This document shows positions 1-7,034 of a stretch of 54,062 nucleotides of DNA, one piece after another (positions within the stretch are counted from its first letter, which is position 1; each line of letters begins with the position of its first letter). Below the pieces are notes generated by a model. That model saw nothing but the letters and a program-made list of their open reading frames with translations, was not told where the DNA came from and ran no database searches. This DNA is from Paenibacillus sp. (GTDB lineage Bacteria > Bacteroidota > Bacteroidia > Bacteroidales > Muribaculaceae). Location: the NCBI GenBank assembly GCA_023663345.1, contig JAMPHR010000004.1, positions 68,447 to 122,508 of the forward strand, written 5' to 3'. The position numbers were made by a program, and so were the translations under genes.

Positions 1-334
1 GGGTGTAGCCGGTGTATTCGGGGTACATTTGACCGAATTCTCTCTTTTTGCCCTCTTGGGAGAGGTAGAGGAGTGCGGTTGCGCCCTCGGGGGATGTGGC
101 GAGACGGTAGTCGAGATATGAGCGGAGGAGTTCGGTGGAGTCGTATCCTTTGGGGTCTACAATTACGATCGGGCGCGGGCGGGAGAGCCGGCGGGCGCGT
201 TCGAGCCGGGATATGACGGTTTTCTCGGTTGGGGTTAGTTCCCGGCCGAGAAAACGTGAGAATGAGTGGCACCAGATGTCTGGGCGACGGATTCTTTTGC
301 GTAAGTGGGTTACCTTGTGGCTCGTTGGTTTCAT
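1..334 (-). CDS. Unrecognised protein, 5' part only (runs off window start)
   Basis: An open minus-strand frame of 111 codons starts at the ATG at 334-332 (MKPTSHKVTHLRKRIR) and has no stop before base 1. The upstream in-frame stop is at 355-353, and this ATG is the only plausible start. The N-terminus is strongly basic (many Arg/Lys in residues 7-55). A hydrophobic strand follows (PIVIVDPKGYDS, around residues 56-67), then a helical charged segment. There is no signal peptide. A TATCTTTG -7 box lies at 350-343, so transcription would begin within a few bases of the start codon. I do not recognise the family. The basic N-terminus would suit a nucleic-acid-binding protein, but that is only inference. 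Confidence 0.6.
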   Translation of the reverse strand, partial: MKPTSHKVTHLRKRIRRPDIWCHSFSRFLGRELTPTEKTVISRLERARRLSRPRPIVIVDPKGYDSTELLRSYLDYRLATSPEGATALLYLSQEGKKREFGQMYPEYTGYT

Positions 335-338
335 ATTA

Positions 339-365
339 CCGGCAAAGATAAGTTAGTTTTGCCGG
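339..365 (-). promoter_or_regulatory. -7 box inside an inverted repeat, at the start of the partial gene
   Basis: CCGGCAAA (339-346) and TTTGCCGG (358-365) form perfect 8-bp arms around an 11-bp spacer. The minus-strand reading contains TATCTTTG (350-343), which matches the Bacteroidetes -7 consensus TAnnTTTG. No good TTTG -33 box lies 19-21 bases further upstream. A protein bound to the repeat would cover the promoter, so this may be an operator. The ATG begins only 8 bases beyond the box. Confidence 0.5.
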
Positions 366-618
366 GGATATGGTGCGATAATGTCGTGTTGTTGGTGGGG
401 AATTCTAAGACCAGGGGGCCAGAGATTTTTTAGTATAGAGGTGTTTTTGGGTATAGAGGGGAAAGTATAGTATAGTGATTAAGAGGGTTTAGACCAGAGA
501 TCAAGAGGAGATTTAGAGGTATATTGGTGTAATATAGGAGGTTAGGGAGGGTGATGCGGGGAATTATAGGACGTCTTCGACGCCCGATTTGGTATGCGTT
601 TCATTTTCCCCACACCTC

Positions 619-661
619 GGGATCGCGCAAATCTGCCCTGACGGGCGATTTGCACGATCCC
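619..661. repeat. REP-like palindrome
   Basis: GGGATCGCGCAAATCTGCCC (619-638) is followed by TGAC and then GGGCGATTTGCACGATCCC (643-661). The second arm is the reverse complement of the first apart from one mismatch and one extra base. The stem is G+C rich with a 4-base loop and no T-run. This fits a REP-type intergenic element better than a terminator. Confidence 0.6.
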
Positions 662-672
662 TCGTGGTGGGG

Positions 673-728
673 CTATAACTACATCGCCTCTTCGAGGCTT
701 TGTGGGTAGTGGTCCTGCGGGGGATTTA
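673..728. repeat. Degenerate repeat unit, copy A
   Basis: This copy aligns with 752-807: shared ACATCGCC, then CGGCTTTGTGGGT-like sequence, then a GCGGG(G)GAtTTA end. It contains a 5-bp hairpin GCCTC-TTC-GAGGC (686-698). It is probably the remnant of a duplicated intergenic element. Confidence 0.45.
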
Positions 729-751
729 CGTGGATATGGCTTGGTGGGAGG

Positions 752-807
752 CTTCAATTACATCGCCGTTTCTCGGCTTTGTGGGTGGTGTTGCCAGCGG
801 GAGTTTA
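752..807. repeat. Degenerate repeat unit, copy B
   Basis: This is the second copy of the unit at 673-728. Its hairpin is GCCG-TTTCT-CGGC (765-777). The stem differs from copy A but pairing is kept, hinting that the folded form matters. Confidence 0.45.
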
Positions 808-910
808 GACCATAGGAGCGTTGGTGTTGCCTGATAGGATTTGGGACAAAGGCCAAGGAGTCGTATTTATAGTGTTAGTTTATAGAGGTTTAACAAGGAT
901 TGTAGCGAGG

Positions 911-1744
911 CTATTTTTTAAGGATTTGCTCGCGGAGCCATTTTTCAAGTTCACCGGTCCATTCACGTTTATAGGAGAATGAGTCACGGAAGCCCCAACC
1001 GTGGCCACCAACAGGATATATGTGCATAGTGGCCGGTACCTTATTGGCGATCAAGGCTGAATAATAGCTTAGGGAATTGGCAGGAGGTACTGCACGATCG
1101 TCGGATGACAGTACGACAAATGCCTGAGGTGTGGAGGATGTGACCTGCTTCTCGTTGGAATACTTTTCTTCCAATTCAGGTGATATTTCTTTGCCCAACA
1201 AATTGGTGCGGGATCCGCCATGAGTAAACGATGGATCCATGGTGATAACCGGATACAATAGCACCTGGAAATCAGGTCGGGAAAGCGAATCGGAATAATG
1301 GGTAGAGAGCATGGATGCCAGATGACCACCGGCCGAAGCTCCCATAATACCGATCTTGGCAGGGTCAATGTTCCACTCTCCGGCATGAGACCGGACGAGG
1401 CGCACAGCCTGCTCAGCATCGGACAAGGGGATCATAGGGTCGCCTTGGGGCAAACGATATTTCAGCACAACATAGGTGACACCCTGAGAGTTGAACCATG
1501 ATGCCATGTCGTGCCCCTCATGATTTATAGCCTGATGGGAATAGCCTCCCCCCGGACACATTATTATGGCAATGCCGTTTGGCTTGGAGGGACGATAGAC
1601 CGTAATGCCGGGATCACGGGTAAGATCCTTCACATCTAATTTAACATCTTTTGCTTCGGGATTCCACAGAAGCATCTCGAATTTTTCCTGGGACGAGGCC
1701 ATTAAGGAAATTAAAGCAAACAGTGACAAGAATAATTTTTTCAT
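911..1744 (-). CDS. Secreted alpha/beta-hydrolase, acetyl-esterase-like
   Basis: The 277-aa protein opens with a signal peptide (MKKLFLSLFALISLMASSQ), so it acts in the periplasm or beyond. An oxyanion-type segment MCPGGGYSHQA precedes the nucleophile elbow GASAGG. Candidate acid and base are the Asp in SSDDRAVPP and the His in GGHGWGF, completing a Ser-Asp-His triad. This is the layout of the BD-FAE/acetyl-xylan-esterase-like family, which removes acyl groups from plant polysaccharides. The start is an ATG 37 bp downstream of yitT's stop, so it is probably the last gene of the clpC-yitT transcript. No glycoside hydrolase lies nearby, so the substrate is unknown. Confidence 0.85.
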   Translation of the reverse strand: MKKLFLSLFALISLMASSQEKFEMLLWNPEAKDVKLDVKDLTRDPGITVYRPSKPNGIAIIMCPGGGYSHQAINHEGHDMASWFNSQGVTYVVLKYRLPQGDPMIPLSDAEQAVRLVRSHAGEWNIDPAKIGIMGASAGGHLASMLSTHYSDSLSRPDFQVLLYPVITMDPSFTHGGSRTNLLGKEISPELEEKYSNEKQVTSSTPQAFVVLSSDDRAVPPANSLSYYSALIANKVPATMHIYPVGGHGWGFRDSFSYKREWTGELEKWLREQILKK

Positions 1745-1781
1745 GGTAAGTAAGTCTTAAAAAGGGACGCTACATATATAG

Positions 1782-2711
1782 TCATTTACGAGGCTTAAGT
1801 TTCAGCGTGTCGAATCCGTTGCCCCACACTCCACGTACATCACAATCGGTGATGTAGGCATTGGGATCGACCTCATGGACGATGTGGAATATTTCAGCTG
1901 TGTTATATTGCCGACACCATACCAGAAGGAGGACTCTGCTCGCTCCGGTCCAATAGCCGTGAGTGTCGATAGTGGAGACTCCGCGGCCGGTCTCGTGGGT
2001 GATGCGATAGGCAATCTCCTCCCACTTATCGGAAAGGATAAAGAATTGGATGGTCTGCTTGTCGGCGACAATAAACCGGTCGGCGATATAGGAGTACACA
2101 AATATCGCAACCCAGCCATAGATGATAGTCTCGGTGCGGGCCTGGATGCGGGCTTCCATATCGCCACCGTCGAACGGCAGGAAGAATGATGCGGCCACTA
2201 TGGACATGTCGACAATCATCATGGTGCGGCCGACACTGACCGAGCTGACACGTTCCATAACAGCGGCGACAATATCAGTGCCACCGGTGGTGCCGTTGTG
2301 ACTGTAATAGATACCGATACCAACGCCGAGCAACATGGCGCCCATAAGCACGCTCATGGTCATGTCGCTCACCAATGGCGGGCGAGACGCAAAATATGTC
2401 TCCATGGCACCGATCACAAGCGACAGCATGGTGAAGCCGAAAACCGTCTTCAGGACAAAACTCCGTCCGAGGTAGCGGAACGCACATATAAGCAACAAGA
2501 GATTGCTGCAATACATGGCAACGGCCACCGGGATACGCTCGCCGGAAAAATAGTAGACCAATGTGCCAAAACCCGACATCCCCCCGATCACAACATGGTG
2601 AGGGAGGATGAAAACGGTAAATCCTACGGCATATATCAATATGCCGAGGATTATATAGAAATAGTCACGTCCGCTTAGAACGAGCCTATTGCAAGCCCTT
2701 AAAATATTCAT
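1782..2711 (-). CDS. YitT family membrane protein (DUF161 + DUF2179)
   Basis: The 309-aa protein has about five to six hydrophobic segments in its first 200 residues (for example YFYIILGILIYAVGFTVFIL). The glycine-rich GGMSGF and HNGTTGGTDI motifs are typical of the YitT/DUF161 repeat. The C-terminal ~90 residues form a soluble DUF2179 domain (QFFILSDKWEEIAYRI, GVSTIDTHGYWTG), thought to bind a small ligand. It starts 12 bp after clpC's stop, so the two are probably co-transcribed. Molecular function is unknown across the family; a transporter role is only inferred from the topology. Confidence 0.85.
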   Translation of the reverse strand: MNILRACNRLVLSGRDYFYIILGILIYAVGFTVFILPHHVVIGGMSGFGTLVYYFSGERIPVAVAMYCSNLLLLICAFRYLGRSFVLKTVFGFTMLSLVIGAMETYFASRPPLVSDMTMSVLMGAMLLGVGIGIYYSHNGTTGGTDIVAAVMERVSSVSVGRTMMIVDMSIVAASFFLPFDGGDMEARIQARTETIIYGWVAIFVYSYIADRFIVADKQTIQFFILSDKWEEIAYRITHETGRGVSTIDTHGYWTGASRVLLLVWCRQYNTAEIFHIVHEVDPNAYITDCDVRGVWGNGFDTLKLKPRK

Positions 2712-2723
2712 TACAAATATCTG

Positions 2724-5300
2724 CTATTCTTGTAAATGCCGTATCTCGGTGGTGAGCTTATCCGCTCCCGGGGTAAATGAGACATAGATCTCATCGCCAG
2801 GCTTGACGGTATCATCGATGATAAGCTCGGCGAGCGAATCCTCGAGATACTTCTGGATCGCCCTCTTAAGCGGACGTGCTCCGAACTGAGAGTCATAGCC
2901 CTTGTCGGCGACAAAGTCGCGGGCCTCGTCGGTCAACGTGAGCTTGTACCCAAGCTGAGCCACGCGCTTGTAGAAGCCTGCAAGCTCAATGTCGATGATC
3001 TTGAAGATGGATTCACGGCTCAGGGGATCAAACATCACGATGTCGTCGATGCGGTTGAGGAACTCGGGAGCAAAAGCCTTGTTGAGCGCCTTACGTATAA
3101 CACCCTGGCTAACCTCACGATCGTCGGCCGGACGGGAGTTGAATCCGATACCGCCACCGAAATCCTTAAGCTGACGCGAGCCGATGTTGGAGGTCATGAT
3201 AAGGATGGTGTTCTTGAAGTCCACACGGCGTCCGAGCGAATCGGTGAGTCGGCCCTCGTCCATCACCTGCAACAAGAGGTTGAAAACGTCGGGATGAGCC
3301 TTCTCGATCTCGTCGAGCAGAACGATGGAGTAAGGATGACGGCGCACTTTTTCGGTGAGCTGACCGCCCTCCTCGTAACCTACGTATCCCGGAGGCGCTC
3401 CGACGAGACGCGACACGGTGAACTTCTCCATATACTCACTCATGTCAATGCGGATGAGGGAATCGGATGTGTCAAACATATATTCGGCGAGCTTCTTGGC
3501 CAAATGGGTCTTGCCGACACCGGTGGGGCCAAGGAAGAGGAATGTGCCGATGGGCTTGTTGGGATCTTTGAGACCAATGCGGTTGCGCTGGATAGCCTTT
3601 ACGATCTTGTCGATCGCAGGATCCTGTCCTATGATCTGGGATTTGATCGAGGGTCCCATCTCCTTGAGGCGCTTGCCCTCGGCCTGGGCGATGCGCTGGA
3701 CGGGCACGCCTGTCATCATGGCCACGACTTCGGCAACCTTGTCCTCGTCGACGGTCTCGCGCATGGTCGAGAGCTTCTCCTGCCACTGGGCGTTGGCCTC
3801 ATCAAGCTGAGCCTTGAGCTGCTGCTCGCGGTCGCGATAGGACGCGGCCTTCTCAAAGTTCTGAGCCTGGGCAGCGCGGAGCTTTTCGGCCGCGACCTCG
3901 TTGATCTCCTTCTCAAGCTCCTCGATGGCGGCCGGGACGGCTATATTTGTCACATGGACACGGCTACCGGCCTCGTCCATGGCATCAATAGCCTTGTCAG
4001 GGAAATTGCGGTCGCTGACATAGCGCTCGGTAAGCGCCACGCAAGCGTCGAGGGCCTGGGGAGTGTATATCACATTGTGATGAGCCTCGTATTTCTCGCG
4101 GATGTTATCGAGGATAACACGGGTCTCCTCGGGTGTGGTAGGCTCGACCATCACTTTCTGGAAGCGACGTTCGAGGGCACCATCGTTTTCGATATTCTTG
4201 CGGTATTCATCGAGAGTGGTAGCTCCAATGCACTGGATCTCTCCGCGGGCAAGGGCCGGCTTGAGCAGATTGGCGGCATCCATCGAGCCGGCGGCGTTGC
4301 CGGCACCGACAATGGTGTGCAACTCGTCGATGAACAGAATGATGTTCTTGTTCTTGGCAAGCTCGTCGAGGATACCCTTGACACGCTCCTCGAACTGACC
4401 GCGATACTTGGTGCCTGCCACGAGTGAAGCCATATCGAGCGACACTACCCTCTTGTCGAAGAGGATGCGTGACACCTTGCGCTTGACAATGCGCAGAGCA
4501 AGGCCCTCGACAATGGCCGACTTGCCGACTCCGGGCTCGCCGATGAGCACGGGATTGTTTTTCTTGCGACGGCTGAGGATCTGGGCGAGACGCTCAATCT
4601 CAACATCGCGACCGACAACAGGATCGAGGCGGTTCTCCTCGGCTGCGCGTGTCATGTCGTAGCCAAACTTGTCGAGCATAGGAGTGTCGGTATTGCCACG
4701 GGAGTTGCCACCCTGAGCCTCGCGTCGCGGTCCTGAGGGCTGACGACCGGCAGATCCGGCTGAGGCTGAAGGAGTGTCATCATCGTCGTCCTCATCGTCG
4801 TCGTCACCATCGCGCTGAAGACTCATGGGCTGATCGGAAGAGGCTCCGGCCAAAAGGCGATAAAGCGACTCATAGGTGACTCCGGCACGACGGAAGGGTT
4901 CCATGAACGCCGAGTTCTGAGCATCGGAATTATGGAAGATGGCAAGCAAGAGATGCACGGCATCGACCACGTTGCTCTTGAGCATACGGGCCTCGAGGAC
5001 ACTGAGCTTGATGATACGGCTGGTGAGATCGCTCACCGAAACGTCAGACACAGCCACGGTGCCGGTGTAACCACTCTCGGCGGCGGCATTGAACAGCTCC
5101 TTGTCGAGCGACTCCTGAAGCTGGGCCGACGAACTGTCGCGCGAAGCCCGGTCGATGAGCCGAGAGGCATCTGAGCCGGAATCGGACAGTAAGGCCAACA
5201 ACAGGTGCTCGGGCATCACATAACGGCTGTTATGACGGGCGGCGAGTACCGGGGTGGAGTTGACCGTATCCTTAAATTTCTGAGAATATACTGTTTCCAT
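2724..5300 (-). CDS. clpC: ATP-dependent Clp protease ATP-binding subunit ClpC/ClpA type
   Basis: The 858-aa protein is a class I Clp/Hsp100 unfoldase that feeds proteins to ClpP. Two Clp-N repeats span about 1-150. D1 has Walker A GEPGVGKS (254-261) and ILFIDE Walker B (about 321-326). A UVR-like coiled middle region covers about 460-520. D2 has Walker A GPTGVGKT (591-598). A GGGIGF loop in D2 is the expected ClpP-docking motif. Unusual is the linker at about 160-208: a run of Asp/Glu (164-175) followed by Ser/Gly/Arg-rich sequence. The start is ATG 5300. It heads the transcript containing yitT and the esterase. No clpP or adaptor gene is nearby. Confidence 0.97.
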   Translation of the reverse strand: METVYSQKFKDTVNSTPVLAARHNSRYVMPEHLLLALLSDSGSDASRLIDRASRDSSSAQLQESLDKELFNAAAESGYTGTVAVSDVSVSDLTSRIIKLSVLEARMLKSNVVDAVHLLLAIFHNSDAQNSAFMEPFRRAGVTYESLYRLLAGASSDQPMSLQRDGDDDDEDDDDDTPSASAGSAGRQPSGPRREAQGGNSRGNTDTPMLDKFGYDMTRAAEENRLDPVVGRDVEIERLAQILSRRKKNNPVLIGEPGVGKSAIVEGLALRIVKRKVSRILFDKRVVSLDMASLVAGTKYRGQFEERVKGILDELAKNKNIILFIDELHTIVGAGNAAGSMDAANLLKPALARGEIQCIGATTLDEYRKNIENDGALERRFQKVMVEPTTPEETRVILDNIREKYEAHHNVIYTPQALDACVALTERYVSDRNFPDKAIDAMDEAGSRVHVTNIAVPAAIEELEKEINEVAAEKLRAAQAQNFEKAASYRDREQQLKAQLDEANAQWQEKLSTMRETVDEDKVAEVVAMMTGVPVQRIAQAEGKRLKEMGPSIKSQIIGQDPAIDKIVKAIQRNRIGLKDPNKPIGTFLFLGPTGVGKTHLAKKLAEYMFDTSDSLIRIDMSEYMEKFTVSRLVGAPPGYVGYEEGGQLTEKVRRHPYSIVLLDEIEKAHPDVFNLLLQVMDEGRLTDSLGRRVDFKNTILIMTSNIGSRQLKDFGGGIGFNSRPADDREVSQGVIRKALNKAFAPEFLNRIDDIVMFDPLSRESIFKIIDIELAGFYKRVAQLGYKLTLTDEARDFVADKGYDSQFGARPLKRAIQKYLEDSLAELIIDDTVKPGDEIYVSFTPGADKLTTEIRHLQE

Positions 5301-5664
5301 TAATTTCTTTAGTAACTGGTGGAGTGATGAGTGTTAATTTTCTAAGCCTTGCTTGAAAGTATAACAAAAACCATGCCAAAAAGTGCGACTGTAAAGCAAA
5401 AAATGTTAAGAGGGCGTTAATAACAAATATTAAAGCCAGAGTCCAATATCATGAGATGCGGACAATGTATTATCTTTTTGTTTCATATCACACGAAGTTT
5501 TTATCCATTTTAAGGAATAAGAAGTGATTAGTCTCATGGATGTCTTTTTGGTTAAATTATCCCTAACCATCGGTCACATAGCTACAGCTATGCTCCCTCT
5601 GATTATGAATAATTTACCTCAAAAATACATCCACTCTGGCTTAACATTTGTTATTAAACACCCT
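5301..5664. other. clpC upstream region and maf downstream region
   Basis: No gene is supported here. The clpC promoter should lie in 5301-5400, but only a poor -7-like TATACTTTC was found on the minus strand (5362-5354). The half near maf holds a nested imperfect palindrome, listed separately. Confidence 0.5.
5550..5620. repeat. Nested imperfect palindrome downstream of maf
   Basis: The core CATAGCT-AC-AGCTATG (5577-5592) is perfect. About 25 bases out on each side lie GGTTAAATTATCC (from 5550) and GAATAATTTACC (to 5619), near reverse complements of each other. It sits about 45-115 bases past maf's stop. It could be a processed 3' structure, an unusual terminator or a dispersed repeat. Confidence 0.4.
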
Positions 5665-6255
5665 CTAAAAGCTCTTCAATGCTTCATACAGCCGATGGAC
5701 AGGCAAGCCCATCACATTATAAAAACTGCCCGTAATGCCTTTTATCGCCGCCGCACCGATCCATTCCTGGATGCCATAGGCCCCGGCCTTGTCAAGCGGC
5801 CGATAGCGGTCAACGTAATAGCGGATCTCATCATCGGAGAGTTCTCCGAACTCAACCCGGGAAGTGGCGCTGAACGTGACACTGCGCATCGAGGTGCGCA
5901 ACGTAACGCCGGTCACCACAGTCTGCTCCCGGCCGGCCAAACGGCGGAGCATTGCCATAGCCTCGGCCTCATCGGCAGGCTTGCCGAGCACGTCCCCGTC
6001 GAGAATAACCACCGTATCGGCAGTAATCACCAGGCGGTTGTCGTCAGGGGCGAGCGGATAGGCATCGGCCTTGAGGCAGGACAGATAGACCGGCACATCG
6101 CGGGCCTCGGTGCCGGCGGGGACGGATTCATCCACAGGATATGAGGTATCCACAGTGAATTCAATGTCAAGCAACCCGAGCAATTCTCGCCGGCGTGGCG
6201 ATCCGCTGGCAAGTATCACCTTGTATTTATTGAGATTTTCAAGCGGATGAAACAT
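5665..6255 (-). CDS. maf: Maf-family nucleotide pyrophosphatase
   Basis: The 196-aa protein follows the Maf/YhdE pattern: ILASGSPRRRELL near the N-terminus (substrate loop), SCLKADA, then ITADTVVILDG with the catalytic Asp, GKP, and a late KAGAYGIQEWIG segment. Maf proteins hydrolyse dTTP/UTP or modified nucleotides and have been linked to septum control. The ATG at 6255 is chosen over an upstream TTG at 6264. A TAAATTTG -7 box at 6286-6279 gives a short leader. It is monocistronic as far as can be seen. Confidence 0.93.
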   Translation of the reverse strand: MFHPLENLNKYKVILASGSPRRRELLGLLDIEFTVDTSYPVDESVPAGTEARDVPVYLSCLKADAYPLAPDDNRLVITADTVVILDGDVLGKPADEAEAMAMLRRLAGREQTVVTGVTLRTSMRSVTFSATSRVEFGELSDDEIRYYVDRYRPLDKAGAYGIQEWIGAAAIKGITGSFYNVMGLPVHRLYEALKSF

Positions 6256-6278
6256 AGCAATCAATTGTTATTCGGCTA

Positions 6279-6286
6279 CAAATTTA
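6279..6286 (-). promoter_or_regulatory. -7 promoter box for maf
   Basis: The minus strand reads TAAATTTG, a full match to TAnnTTTG, 24 bases before the maf ATG. No TTTG -33 was found at the usual spacing. Confidence 0.45.
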
Positions 6287-6325
6287 ATGCAAAACATTGA
6301 TTTATCCTGCTTATGGATGATGTTT

Positions 6326-6356
6326 TTTGACAAGGCCGATTAAAACCTTACTTTTA
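6326..6356 (+). promoter_or_regulatory. Promoter-like pair upstream of a possible tiny gene
   Basis: TTTG (6326-6329), a 19-base spacer and TACTTTTA (6349-6356) match the Bacteroidetes consensus except for the last base. Nothing but a small ORF lies within the next 350 bases. Confidence 0.4.
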
Positions 6357-6407
6357 CAGCCCATACCAAACGTAATATGAAACGCTCATTCCTTACCTTA
6401 TTTATAT

Positions 6408-6536
6408 ATGCCGGCTGAGCTGGAAATGATTCTTACGTCCCTACCCCTCCATTTTTCCTCGGCTGATGCAGATTTACGTGAGAACATGGCCGATTTCACA
6501 CGCCAAAACGCAAATGAACTGAACGAAAAAGGATGA
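6408..6536 (+). CDS. Possible small protein (42 aa), unrecognised
   Basis: This ATG-started frame encodes MPAELEMILTSLPLHFSS... and ends ...NELNEKG, with a plausible acidic/helical composition. It overlaps the end of an even shorter frame (6377-6418, MKRSFLTLFIYAG). A promoter-like pair lies 52 bases upstream. It may be a real small gene, a decayed remnant or chance. Confidence 0.25.
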   Translation: MPAELEMILTSLPLHFSSADADLRENMADFTRQNANELNEKG

Positions 6537-6678
6537 CTTAAGGCCAGCAAAGCCATAGAAATTCTCCGGAGTTGACAAAAATGGCAGTTTATGCACAAAA
6601 TTATTTTCTTTTTTAAGCGGTTTTTACCGATTTCAACAACAAAAGCGACTATTTGTATATTTAACGATAACAAATAGA

Positions 6679-6719
6679 TGCCAATATCGTGCTCACAGGC
6701 ACCTGTGAGCACGTTGGCA
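6679..6719. promoter_or_regulatory. Strong palindrome upstream of susC
   Basis: CGTGCTCACAGG (6688-6699), CA, CCTGTGAGCACG (6702-6713) are 12-bp perfect arms. Flanking TGCCAA (6679-6684) and TTGGCA (6714-6719) extend the symmetry after a 3-base bulge. There is no T-run, so a dimeric-regulator operator is more likely than a terminator. Confidence 0.5.
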
Positions 6720-6828
6720 CATCAGTGTCATTATTCTATTTTTCAAAGATTACACCTGCCTAAACGAAATTTGCGACTCTATTTTCTTTCTTTTTTTCAA
6801 CAAAAATCCATCTTTTTGCATACTTTGC

Positions 6829-6859
6829 TTGTTTTTTACATTTTTTATTCCTTATTTTG
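6829..6859 (+). promoter_or_regulatory. Putative susC promoter
   Basis: TTG (6829-6831), a 20-base spacer and TTATTTTG (6852-6859) fit TTTG-N19/20-TAnnTTTG with a mismatch in each box. It would give a leader of about 170 bases. Confidence 0.35.
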
Positions 6860-7034
6860 CAAAAAGTAAAAATCACTTAAATCCAATCATTCACCATCAA
6901 AGATTATTTAAAATTAACATTTCTCCTTAACGGATATTTAGGCTCTGCTAAAAATCCTAACATTTAATACTTAACAGGACTCTAAAAAGTCACATTATCA
7001 ATCAATCATTATACTCAAACCAAAGGACAAAAGC

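Larger units (their letters stand above)
335..910. other. Gene-free spacer with degenerate repeats
   Basis: No convincing gene is present. From about 420 to 552 the plus strand is a purine-rich run of variations on TATAGAGG/TTTAGAGG. A long palindrome (619-661) and two related copies of a hairpin-containing unit (673-728 and 752-807) follow. The only sizeable frame (minus, 757-542) is Pro/Arg-rich and has no recognisable features. Confidence 0.6.
6256..7034. other. Long regulatory gap between maf and susC
   Basis: This 779-base gap contains, in order: maf's -7 box, a plus-strand promoter-like pair (6326-6356), a possible 42-codon ORF (6408-6536), a strong palindrome (6679-6719), a weak susC promoter (about 6829-6859) and an A/T-rich leader of roughly 170 bases. 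No larger gene is convincing. Confidence 0.55.

Noticed and set aside
542-757. Minus-strand 71-codon frame in the left spacer
   Set aside because: Pro/Arg-rich, overlaps the palindrome and repeat units, no promoter or family resemblance.
3294-4427. Plus-strand 377-codon open frame antisense to clpC
   Set aside because: It lies wholly within clpC, has no recognisable domain and its openness follows from clpC codon use.
5524-6144. Plus-strand 206-codon frame opposite maf
   Set aside because: It is largely antisense to maf and spans the palindrome downstream of it.
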